Assembly (NCBI GenBank): GCA_039026975.1
Contig: JBCCLI010000121.1
Span: 1-15,828 of the forward strand
DNA from: JBCBKZ01 sp039026975
GTDB lineage: Bacteria; Bacteroidota; Bacteroidia; J057
Reading direction: 5' to 3'
Length of the DNA stretch: 15,828 nucleotides
Positions 6,813 to 13,798 of the stretch are shown here, in pieces (the stretch's first letter is position 1; every line of letters begins with the position of its first letter). Position numbers and translations under genes: made by a program. The notes under the pieces are model-generated. The model worked only from the letters and a program-made list of their open reading frames with translations. It was not told where the DNA came from and did no database searches.

Positions 6813-7673
6813 TTAGGCGTAGGAATAAAAGCCTTTACCAGATTTTTTCCCGAGATGACCTGCTGCTACCATATTTTTGAGAAGCGGACAGGGGGCATAC
6901 TTAGGATTGCCAAAGCCATCATACAATACTTCAAGAATTGCCAGGCATACGTCCAGGCCTATAAAGTCAGCTAACTGCAGAGGTCCCATGGGATGGGCCA
7001 TTCCCAGTTTCATGACAGTATCTATGGCTTCCACCTCTGCTACCCCTTCAAATAAGGTGTAAATAGCCTCATTAATCATGGGCATGAGGATACGGTTAGC
7101 CACAAAGCCAGGATAATCTTTAGCTGCTACAGGGACTTTTCCCAGATCCTGGGAAAGCGCCAAGACCTGAGCGGTTACTGTCTCAGCAGTATCATAACCT
7201 GTAATCACTTCTACCAGCTTCATAACAGGCACTGGATTCATAAAGTGCATGCCTATTACCTTCTCACTTCTGCCCGTTTTAGCAGCCATTTGGGTAATGG
7301 AAATGGAAGAAGTATTGGAGGCGAGAATAGCCTCTTTAGGCGCATGTGTATCCAACTGTTGGAAGAGAGAAAACTTAAGCGTAGGATTTTCAGTAGCTGC
7401 TTCAATGATCAGGGCCCGATCAGCTACCCCTTCCTGAAGGTCAGTATAGGGGATTAGGTTATTGAGAGTATTCTCCTTATCTGCTTCTGAGAGAATATTT
7501 TTTTTGATCTGTCTGTCTAAATTCTTTCCTATGGTAGCTTTTGCTCGGGTAAGTGCTTCTTCAGATATGTCTATGAGATTCACCTGGTACCCGTGTTGAG
7601 CAAATACGTGTGCAATTCCATTTCCCATGGTGCCGGCCCCTAGCACGGCTATTTTCTCAAATCCCGCTATCAT
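6813..7673 (-). CDS. 3-hydroxybutyryl-CoA dehydrogenase
   Basis: A 286-aa protein, the normal length for the short, single-function enzyme that interconverts acetoacetyl-CoA and 3-hydroxybutyryl-CoA using NAD(H) or NADP(H), in fatty acid or butanoate metabolism in the cytoplasm. The N-terminal Rossmann motif GAGTMG is at 12-17, with the cofactor-selecting acidic residue in LIDIS (D35). The catalytic set has the spacing known for the family: S122 (SNTSS), H143 (GMHFMNP), E155 (KLVEVI) and N193 (FVANRI). The C-terminal dimerisation domain shows HPMGPLQLADFIGLD (227-241) and ends in GKGFYSY. It starts only 2 bp after the stop of the asparaginase-like gene, so the two are almost certainly co-transcribed. 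Close relatives are called Hbd, PaaH or MmgB; I do not choose between them. Confidence 0.93.
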   Translation of the reverse strand: MIAGFEKIAVLGAGTMGNGIAHVFAQHGYQVNLIDISEEALTRAKATIGKNLDRQIKKNILSEADKENTLNNLIPYTDLQEGVADRALIIEAATENPTLKFSLFQQLDTHAPKEAILASNTSSISITQMAAKTGRSEKVIGMHFMNPVPVMKLVEVITGYDTAETVTAQVLALSQDLGKVPVAAKDYPGFVANRILMPMINEAIYTLFEGVAEVEAIDTVMKLGMAHPMGPLQLADFIGLDVCLAILEVLYDGFGNPKYAPCPLLKNMVAAGHLGKKSGKGFYSYA

Positions 7674-7675
7674 GT

Positions 7676-8728
7676 TTAATCCTTGTATATTCCTATATAG
7701 GTTTCTCCGGTAGATTTTACATACCCTCTATACATGCCACTGGTGTTAAATGGCATATGTACATTTCCATCCTTATCTACGGAAATTAATCCCCCATCTC
7801 CTCCCATTTCCATCAATACTTCCTGCACTACTTTATCCCCTGCCTCTTCCAGGCTTAGGTCCTGGTACATCATTCTTGCTGCCACATCAAAGGCTACTAC
7901 ATTCCTGATGAAAAATTCTCCATGCCCAGTACAGGATACTGCACAGGAAGCATTGTTAGCGTAGGTACCTGCTCCTATGATGGGAGAGTCCCCTATCCTA
8001 CCATATCTTTTGTTGGACATACCACCTGTGGAAGTACCTGCAGCTAAATTCCCTTCCTTATCCAGGGCAGCAGCCCCTACTGTTCCAAACTTATACACAT
8101 CCGTCCCATCTATGCTCATTTCTCCTTTATAAGGCGCTTTAGTAGCATTGGCCTGGGAGTCCTTAATTCTCTTAATCTGATTAAGTCTTCTTTCTGTATG
8201 GAAGTAGCTATTCTCTACCATTTCCAAGCCCATCTTTTCAGCAAACTGCTCTGCGCCCTTACCTGACAGCATCACATGTACAGAACTATCCATTACCATT
8301 CTGGCAGCTGCTATGGGGCTTTTGACTGTCTTCACCCCTGCTACTGCCCCTGCATTCAGGGTAGCCCCATCCATAAATGAAGCATCTAATTCTACGGTCT
8401 CCTCATGTGTAAACACAGCTCCTACTCCTGAGTTGAAAAGCGGATTTTCTTCCATCAGCTGTATGGCAGCTACTACTGCCTCCTTGCTGCTTCCCCCTTC
8501 TTTTAATACCGCTTCTCCAGCTTCCAGGGCTGCCTGAAGGGCTGCTGTATAGGCAGCCTCCCTCTCAGGCGTCATATTTTCTTTGAGAATAGTTCCTGCA
8601 CCTCCATGTATGACTAAGGCATACGCTGGCTTAGGTGGATTAGTGTCCTGCGATTGCATATTTTGACAGGAAGATATGGGCAAGCATAGCAGTGCCAGGC
8701 AAATAGGTAGGATTGATAAATATTTCAT
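7676..8728 (-). CDS. Lipoprotein isoaspartyl peptidase / L-asparaginase (Ntn-hydrolase)
   Basis: A 350-aa plant-type asparaginase (peptidase family T2). It begins with a lipoprotein signal, LCLPISSC, with C21 as lipidation site, so it is exported and membrane-anchored. QNMQSQD after the Cys is not acidic, so a periplasm-facing location is likelier than surface exposure. Family motifs are clear: IHGGAGT near the N-terminus (40-46), NPLFNSGVGAVFT (95-107), the autocleavage site FGTVGAAALD with nucleophile T216, RIGDSPIIGAGTYA (244-257) and CTGHGE (266-271). The precursor cuts itself before T216 to give alpha and beta subunits. It would hydrolyse isoaspartyl dipeptides or asparagine. It lies 18 bp downstream of ffh and 2 bp upstream of the hydroxybutyryl-CoA dehydrogenase gene. 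Confidence 0.92.
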   Translation of the reverse strand: MKYLSILPICLALLCLPISSCQNMQSQDTNPPKPAYALVIHGGAGTILKENMTPEREAAYTAALQAALEAGEAVLKEGGSSKEAVVAAIQLMEENPLFNSGVGAVFTHEETVELDASFMDGATLNAGAVAGVKTVKSPIAAARMVMDSSVHVMLSGKGAEQFAEKMGLEMVENSYFHTERRLNQIKRIKDSQANATKAPYKGEMSIDGTDVYKFGTVGAAALDKEGNLAAGTSTGGMSNKRYGRIGDSPIIGAGTYANNASCAVSCTGHGEFFIRNVVAFDVAARMMYQDLSLEEAGDKVVQEVLMEMGGDGGLISVDKDGNVHMPFNTSGMYRGYVKSTGETYIGIYKD

Positions 8729-8746
8729 GGTCTAGGGTATATAGGG

Positions 8747-10096
8747 TTATCTTTTTCTGCCCATCATCTGCATGGCGTTCATAGCACTACTCATCTTACC
8801 AGCACCTCCCATTTTATTCATTTTCTTCATGGCCTTCTTCATAGTCTGGAACTGCTTAAGGAGCTCATTTACTTCCCTTACTGTTCTTCCACTCCCGTTA
8901 GCTATACGCTTCCTTCTGGAACCGTTTATAATGGTAGGGTTTCCTCTTTCCTGCCTGGTCATGGAGGTAATGATAGCTTCTATATGCTTAAAGGCGTCAT
9001 CTTCTATGTCCATATTACGGGTAAGTTTCCCCATACCCGGAATCATCCCTATCAGGTCTTTCAGGTTGCCCATTTTCTTGATGGCCTGAATTTGCTGGAG
9101 AAAGTCATCAAAGTCCAGCTCATTTTTCCGAATCTTCTTCTGTAGCTTCTCTGCTTCCCGCTGGTCAAACTGCTGCTGGGCACGCTCTACCAGGGTAAGT
9201 ACATCCCCCATTCCCAGTATCCTGGAAGCCATCCTGTCTGGATAGAATAAATCCAGGGCATCTAGTTTTTCTCCGGTAGAGATGAACTTGATAGGCTTAT
9301 CTACTACGTAGCGGATAGAAATGGCTGCTCCCCCACGTGTATCACCATCTAACTTAGTCAGGACTACCCCATCAAAGTTTAGCCTGTCATTGAAGGCCTT
9401 AGCAGTATTGACGGCATCCTGCCCTGTCATGGCATCTACTACAAATAGCGTCTCATCTGGCTTGATAGAAGATTTAATGGCAGAAATTTCTTCCATCATC
9501 TGCTCATCTATGGCTAGACGACCAGCGGTATCCACTATAACTACATCTTTCCCGTTTTTCTTGGCATAGCTGATTCCGTTTTGGGCTATACCTACAGGAT
9601 TTTTATTCTCCTCCTCTTTATATACCTCTACCCCTACCTGCTCTCCTAGCACACCTAACTGGTCAATGGCCGCAGGTCTGTAGACATCACCTGCCACTAG
9701 TAGGGGATTTTTCCCTTGGGACTTCAGGTATTTTGCCAGCTTACCGGTAAAAGTAGTTTTACCTGATCCCTGCAAGCCAGAAATAAGGATGATGGAAGGG
9801 GGATTCTTGGCTAAAGTAAGGCCCGTATGCTCCTTTCCCATTAACTCTGTCAGCTGCTCATGGACAATTCTGACCATCAACTGACCTGGCGTGACGGAAA
9901 TGAGGACATCCTGGCCTAGCGCCTCTTCCTTGACCTTATTGGTAAATGATTTGGCTACTTTATAGTTAACATCTGCATCTAATAGTGCTCTTCTAATCTC
10001 CTTGAGCGTCTCAGCAATGTTAATCTCCGTAATCCGGCCTTGTCCTTTGAGCTTTTTAAAGGCCTGCTCTATATTCTGGGATAAATTCTCAAACAT
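8747..10096 (-). CDS. ffh: Signal recognition particle GTPase Ffh (SRP54)
   Basis: A 449-aa, full-length Ffh, the protein part of the bacterial signal recognition particle. It binds signal sequences on ribosomes and delivers them to FtsY and the Sec translocon. The N domain is a helical bundle (1-~90) with the conserved ALLDADVNYKV motif. The G domain shows P-loop GLQGSGKTT (107-115), GDVYRPAAIDQL (136-147), DTAGR (189-193), DAMTGQD (221-227) and TKLDGDTRGG (247-256). The M domain (~325-435) contains the IPGMGK finger-loop region (352-357) and the RNA-binding stretch SRRKRIANGSGRTVREV, ending in a Met-rich tail (MNAMQMMGRKR). Nothing is missing. I did not find the 4.5S RNA gene in the window. 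Confidence 0.98.
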   Translation of the reverse strand: MFENLSQNIEQAFKKLKGQGRITEINIAETLKEIRRALLDADVNYKVAKSFTNKVKEEALGQDVLISVTPGQLMVRIVHEQLTELMGKEHTGLTLAKNPPSIILISGLQGSGKTTFTGKLAKYLKSQGKNPLLVAGDVYRPAAIDQLGVLGEQVGVEVYKEEENKNPVGIAQNGISYAKKNGKDVVIVDTAGRLAIDEQMMEEISAIKSSIKPDETLFVVDAMTGQDAVNTAKAFNDRLNFDGVVLTKLDGDTRGGAAISIRYVVDKPIKFISTGEKLDALDLFYPDRMASRILGMGDVLTLVERAQQQFDQREAEKLQKKIRKNELDFDDFLQQIQAIKKMGNLKDLIGMIPGMGKLTRNMDIEDDAFKHIEAIITSMTRQERGNPTIINGSRRKRIANGSGRTVREVNELLKQFQTMKKAMKKMNKMGGAGKMSSAMNAMQMMGRKR

Positions 10097-10183
10097 ATCT
10101 CAACCCTATCTTTCCGGTAAAACTAATACTTCTAAATTACAAAATTAATGGCCAAGTCCAGCATATCAAGACAGTTGTCCCTA

Positions 10184-10570
10184 TTATTCTTTTCTCTTGG
10201 GAGCCATAAACTTAGGCTTATCTAACTGTTCATTAATGACGATTGACTCATACAAATAAGCTTTCAAGACATCTCTCCTCCATTCTTCCAGGGAAGGGAT
10301 AGCCAACTGCCTCACCTGCTTCAACTCATTTTTCACAAACACATTAAAGGGATCTTCCATTAATTTCCCCCAATAAAAGCTAAACATGACCTGATTACCT
10401 TTTAGGGTCAAGTAGCCTATGGGGCCCTTAAATGTGTAAAAGGGAACACTCCACTTTAGATTTTCTTCTACCTCAGGAATAGCTGCGAAAATCACCTCCC
10501 TCACCTGAAGTGAAATCTGCCTGTGTTCAGCACTTAATCCATCCATATACTGCTGGATACGCCTCTTCAT
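10184..10570 (-). CDS. DUF1801 domain protein (YdhG/YobT-like)
   Basis: A 128-aa small cytoplasmic protein with the DUF1801 pattern: an N-terminal helix (IQQYMDGLSAEHRQISLQVREVI), a central PEVEENLKWSVPFYTFKG segment (~34-50), the YLTLKGNQVMFSFYWG strand pair, and a C-terminal helical part ending in basic residues (MAPKRKE). The fold is related to the SufE/iron-chaperone-like group in structural classifications, but the biochemical function of this family is not settled and I assign none. The start codon overlaps the stop of the upstream acetyltransferase by 4 bp (ATGA), so the two are translationally coupled. Confidence 0.75.
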   Translation of the reverse strand: MKRRIQQYMDGLSAEHRQISLQVREVIFAAIPEVEENLKWSVPFYTFKGPIGYLTLKGNQVMFSFYWGKLMEDPFNVFVKNELKQVRQLAIPSLEEWRRDVLKAYLYESIVINEQLDKPKFMAPKRKE

Positions 10571-11019
10571 ACGTCTTCCGTATAGGTCATCTTGACTGAT
10601 ATAAGTCCCGCTTCATCAAATTCTTCCCCTTCCTTAGCAAACCCACATTGTTCAAAAAACCCTACAGTGGGAATGGGAGTATGTACATACCTTTCCATAG
10701 TATCAGGTGTATCTGCCAGCATCTTACTGACCAGTGCTGCTCCCACCCCTTTTTTCCTAAAGTCAGGTAAAACGGCTATGCGTTCTATCTTAATCCTGCT
10801 TAGCCTTACATCTCTGCGCCACCTTCCTGTTCCCGCCGCCTCTCCATCTAAATAGGCAAGGTAGTGGGTGCTTAAATGATCAAACCCATCATACTCATCC
10901 TCCTGCCAAACTGATAATTCTTCCACGAATACCCTTGTCCGAATGTCAAATTCATGATTAAACTGCTGATCCCTATTAATCAGTTCTACAACCACTTTTT
11001 GAGGGTTTTCTGTATTCAT
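10567..11019 (-). CDS. GNAT-family N-acetyltransferase
   Basis: A 150-aa GNAT acetyltransferase. The N-terminal part, RTRVFVEELSVWQEDEYDGFD (~27-47), is typical of the ElaA/YjcF-like branch (RxxVFVxEQ...D..D). Motif A, with strand IKIERIAVLPDFR followed by the acetyl-CoA pyrophosphate loop RKKGVGAAL, lies at ~76-96. The late segment PTVGFFEQCGFAKEGEEF is the usual YxxxGF-type end region. It transfers acetyl from acetyl-CoA to an amine; the substrate is unknown and may be a small molecule or protein. It is the first gene of a two-gene unit with the DUF1801 gene and diverges from topA. Confidence 0.85.
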   Translation of the reverse strand: MNTENPQKVVVELINRDQQFNHEFDIRTRVFVEELSVWQEDEYDGFDHLSTHYLAYLDGEAAGTGRWRRDVRLSRIKIERIAVLPDFRKKGVGAALVSKMLADTPDTMERYVHTPIPTVGFFEQCGFAKEGEEFDEAGLISVKMTYTEDV

Positions 11020-11075
11020 ATCCTACATTAGATAAAGAAGGCTAGCAAACAATGATCAAATTAATGCTGTTTTAT

Positions 11076-11097
11076 GAACATTGAAAGCAATGTGTTC
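11076..11097. repeat. Imperfect inverted repeat in the GNAT-topA divergent spacer
   Basis: GAACATTG (11076-11083) pairs with CAATGTGTTC (11088-11097) except for a 2-nt bulge, around an AAAG loop. It sits about 60 bp upstream of the GNAT start and over 200 bp upstream of topA, so it is better placed to act on the GNAT promoter. It may be an operator or RNA hairpin; the function is unknown. Confidence 0.35.
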
Positions 11098-11171
11098 AGG
11101 AAAAGTTTTGTTAGCAGATGTTTGAAAGTTTATTATACTTGTAGTATTCATGTCCCTATCTACACTCACTT

Positions 11172-11190
11172 AGGTACTAAAATTGTACCT
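11172..11190. repeat. Inverted repeat AGGTAC-N7-GTACCT upstream of topA
   Basis: Perfect 6-bp arms, AGGTAC (11172-11177) and GTACCT (11185-11190), flank TAAAATT. The size and AT-rich centre are typical of a dimeric regulator site. It lies about 115 bp upstream of the topA start. TATACTTG at 11134-11141, one mismatch from TAnnTTTG, is a weak promoter candidate upstream of it. Confidence 0.35.
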
Positions 11191-11244
11191 CTCTGGATTA
11201 TTTCGACTACTGCTGATTTTCTACGCTCGCGTAATCTTTTTGTC

Positions 11245-11261
11245 TAGCTAATCGTTAGCTA
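11245..11261. repeat. Hairpin-forming inverted repeat just upstream of topA
   Basis: TAGCTAA (11245-11251) and TTAGCTA (11255-11261) form a perfect 7-bp inverted repeat with a 3-nt TCG centre. It lies about 42 bp before the topA start codon, so it may fold in the mRNA leader or serve as a binding site. It has no T-run after it, so it is not an intrinsic terminator. Confidence 0.4.
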
Positions 11262-11303
11262 CTAGTGGCAAAAACCATTGAGGAGATTTGAAAGAAATTA
11301 TTT

Positions 11304-13622
11304 ATGCCCAAAAACCTACTAATTGTTGAATCACCTGCCAAGGCTAAGACCATAGAGAAGTATCTGGGAAAGGACTTCACCGTCAAAGCCAGTTATGGTC
11401 ATGTGAGAGACCTTGCTAAAGGTGATAAAGCCATAGATGTGGAGAATGGTTTTGTCCCAAAATATGAAGTCATTCCCGATAAGAAATCAGTCATCAGTGA
11501 ACTAAAAAAGCTGATCAAGGATTATGATACCGTTTGGCTAGCTACGGATGAAGACCGTGAAGGAGAGGCTATTTCCTGGCATCTAGCTAATGTGCTGAGC
11601 CTGGACCTGGAAACTACCCGCAGGATAGTCTTTAATGAGATCACCAAACCTGCCATAGAGAAAGCCATCCAGAATCCTCGTTACATTAACAGGGACTTAG
11701 TGAATGCCCAGCAGGCCAGACGGGTGCTGGATAGAATTGTGGGATTTAGGCTTTCTCCCGTCCTTTGGCGGAAGGTAAGGACAGGCCTTTCTGCGGGAAG
11801 AGTCCAGTCTGTAGCTGTAAGATTACTGGTAGAGAGAGAAAGAGAAATCATAGCTTTCAAGCCTACCTCTACTTATAAAGTAAGTGCGGGTTTTCTACTA
11901 GAAAAAGGAGCCGTCATCCAATCAGATCTTAGTAAGAAACTCCCTGATCTGGAGAATGCCCAGAGCTTCCTGGAAAGCTGTAAAGGTGCTACTTACACCA
12001 TAACTAATCTGGTAACCAAGCCCTCCAAAAAATCTCCAGCAGCCCCCTTTACTACTTCCACTCTTCAGCAGGAGGCCAGTAGAAAGCTTAGTTTCTCGGT
12101 GGCCCAAACTATGAGAGTAGCCCAATCTCTGTATGAGGCGGGACTCATCACCTACATGCGTACGGATAGTGTCACCCTCTCGGAAGAAGCCAGAAAAAAT
12201 GCAGCAGACACTATTGAAGATATGTACGGGGATGCTTATGTGAACAACCGACAGTACAAGAATAAAAATTCTAACGCCCAGGAGGCGCATGAAGCTATAA
12301 GACCCACCATCATGAGCAGAAATGCCATGACAGATGGGGACAGAAATGAAAAGCGCCTCTACGAGCTCATCTGGAAAAGAACCATTGCCTCTCAAATGGC
12401 AGATGCCAAGCTGGAAAAAACAACAGTGGACATAGAGGTCTCTACTAACAAGGCGGTATTCAAGGCTAAAGGTGAGGTATTAAAGTTTGATGGGTTTCTG
12501 AAGGTATATCTGGAATCCAAAGATGAAGAGGATGAGGATGATAAAGATACAGGTGTACTTCCTCCTATGACGGTGGGACAGGAACTAGCCCTCAAGGAAA
12601 TGAATGCCTTGGAGAGGTTTTCCCGTCCGGGAGCCAGGTATACGGAGGCTAGTCTGGTGAAGAAGTTAGAAGAGCTGGGAATAGGCAGACCGTCTACTTA
12701 TGCGCCTACCATCTCTACCATCCAAAAAAGGCAGTATGTAGTTAAGGAAAGTAGAGAAGGAGTAGCAAGAGTTCTTCAGTTAGTAAGCTTGAAGGAAGAG
12801 GTAGTTTCCGTTAACCAAAAAACAGAAACCACTGGGGCAGAAAGTAACAAACTATTCCCTACAGACCTGGGTATGGTCGTGAGTGACTTCCTGGTCAAGT
12901 TTTTCCCTTCCATCCTGGACTACTCTTTTACAGCTAAAGTAGAGCAGGAATTTGACAGGATAGCATCCGGCCAAAAGGAGTGGAATGACATGATCGCTAA
13001 CTTCTATGAGGACTTTGACCCTCAGGTGAAGGATACAGCAGAGAATGCAGAGCGTGCCGGAGGAGAAAGAGATCTGGGGATCCACCCTAAAAGCGGTAAG
13101 CGTGTCTTTGCCCGTTTAGGTAGATATGGCCCCATGATACAAGTAGGAGAAAGTGAAGGGGATGAAAAACCAAAATATGCTAAGCTCCGTCCTAACCAAC
13201 GCTTAGAAACCATCACCTTTGAAGAGGCATTAGATCTATTCAAGCTCCCTAGAGTAGTAGGAGAATTTGAAGAGCAGCCCGTAAAAGTAAATATTGGTCG
13301 TTTCGGCCCTTATGTGCAGCTGGGGAAACTATTTGCTTCTTTAGAAGAGGAAGATGATCCCTATGAAATAGGCTATGACAGGGCAGTAGCGCTTATCAAA
13401 AAGAAACGAGAAACAGAAGCCAATAAGATCATCATGAAGTTTAATGATGATGTCCAAATCCTCCGCGGAAGATGGGGGCCCTACATTAAGTATGAAGGGA
13501 ATAATGTCAAAATCCCTAAGGATGTAGCCCCTGAGAACCTCACCTTAGAGGACTGCGCCATGCTATATGAAGAAAGTAAGAATAAGCCTAAGCGCGGTAG
13601 AGGCAAAAAGAAGAAAGCGTAA
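11304..13622 (+). CDS. topA: DNA topoisomerase I (type IA)
   Basis: A 772-aa type IA topoisomerase that relaxes negative supercoils behind polymerases. The Toprim domain opens with LLIVESPAKAKTIEKYLG (catalytic E9) and has the metal-binding acidic triad TDEDREGE (D82, D84, E86). The strand-cleaving tyrosine is Y284 in GLITYMRTDS. AGRVQSVAVRLL (164-175) and RPTIM in the central part are also conserved. There are no Cys4 zinc ribbons after the core. Instead three C-terminal repeats with a GRxGP core occur (LGRYGPMIQVG, IGRFGPYVQLG, RGRWGPYIKYEG), followed by a Lys/Arg-rich tail (KPKRGRGKKKKA). The start is fixed by an in-frame stop 13 bp upstream and by homology; AGGAG at 11281 is too far from the ATG to be a normal ribosome-binding site. 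It ends at an intrinsic terminator. Confidence 0.97.
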   Translation: MPKNLLIVESPAKAKTIEKYLGKDFTVKASYGHVRDLAKGDKAIDVENGFVPKYEVIPDKKSVISELKKLIKDYDTVWLATDEDREGEAISWHLANVLSLDLETTRRIVFNEITKPAIEKAIQNPRYINRDLVNAQQARRVLDRIVGFRLSPVLWRKVRTGLSAGRVQSVAVRLLVEREREIIAFKPTSTYKVSAGFLLEKGAVIQSDLSKKLPDLENAQSFLESCKGATYTITNLVTKPSKKSPAAPFTTSTLQQEASRKLSFSVAQTMRVAQSLYEAGLITYMRTDSVTLSEEARKNAADTIEDMYGDAYVNNRQYKNKNSNAQEAHEAIRPTIMSRNAMTDGDRNEKRLYELIWKRTIASQMADAKLEKTTVDIEVSTNKAVFKAKGEVLKFDGFLKVYLESKDEEDEDDKDTGVLPPMTVGQELALKEMNALERFSRPGARYTEASLVKKLEELGIGRPSTYAPTISTIQKRQYVVKESREGVARVLQLVSLKEEVVSVNQKTETTGAESNKLFPTDLGMVVSDFLVKFFPSILDYSFTAKVEQEFDRIASGQKEWNDMIANFYEDFDPQVKDTAENAERAGGERDLGIHPKSGKRVFARLGRYGPMIQVGESEGDEKPKYAKLRPNQRLETITFEEALDLFKLPRVVGEFEEQPVKVNIGRFGPYVQLGKLFASLEEEDDPYEIGYDRAVALIKKKRETEANKIIMKFNDDVQILRGRWGPYIKYEGNNVKIPKDVAPENLTLEDCAMLYEESKNKPKRGRGKKKKA

Positions 13623-13626
13623 CCCC

Positions 13627-13658
13627 AAAAGCAGTCATTTATGGCTGCTTTTCTTTTT
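13627..13658 (+). terminator. Intrinsic terminator of topA
   Basis: Four bases after the topA stop, AAAAGCAGTCA (13627-13637) and TGGCTGCTTTT (13642-13652) form an 11-bp stem with one G-U pair and a TTTA loop, followed by CTTTTT. This is a standard Rho-independent terminator. Confidence 0.85.
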
Positions 13659-13748
13659 ACACCCTGATAAATCTACCTGGTAGACATGGTAAGGCTAGCG
13701 GGATTTGCTGAAGTCTTCCTACCTTATTTTCTTTCCCAGAAAAACCCT

Positions 13749-13756
13749 TATTTTTG
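13749..13756 (+). promoter_or_regulatory. Putative Bacteroidota -7 element upstream of the WD40 gene
   Basis: TATTTTTG matches the Bacteroidota -7 consensus TAnnTTTG exactly and lies 42 bp before the ATG at 13799. TTTC at 13728-13731 is a near match to the TTTG -33 box with a 17-bp spacer, a little shorter than usual. CCTTATTTT is repeated at 13722-13730 and 13746-13754. Since topA ends at a terminator, the WD40 gene needs its own promoter, which fits. Confidence 0.5.
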
Positions 13757-13798
13757 GAATATCCCCCTCCCTGACGTCTATCAGCCTAAGGTATCTAT

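Noticed and set aside
8772..9089. 105-aa hydrophobic open frame antisense to ffh
   Set aside because: It is the complement of the Met/Lys-rich M domain of Ffh, which naturally reads as a hydrophobic protein in the opposite strand.
10097..10183. Possible promoter for ffh in the gap after the DUF1801 gene
   Set aside because: Near-matches to TAnnTTTG on the minus strand have no TTTG box at a suitable distance, so I do not call one.
11922..12395. 157-aa open frame antisense to topA
   Set aside because: It lies wholly inside the strongly conserved topA coding region, has no recognisable domain, and is explained by the codon bias of the sense gene.
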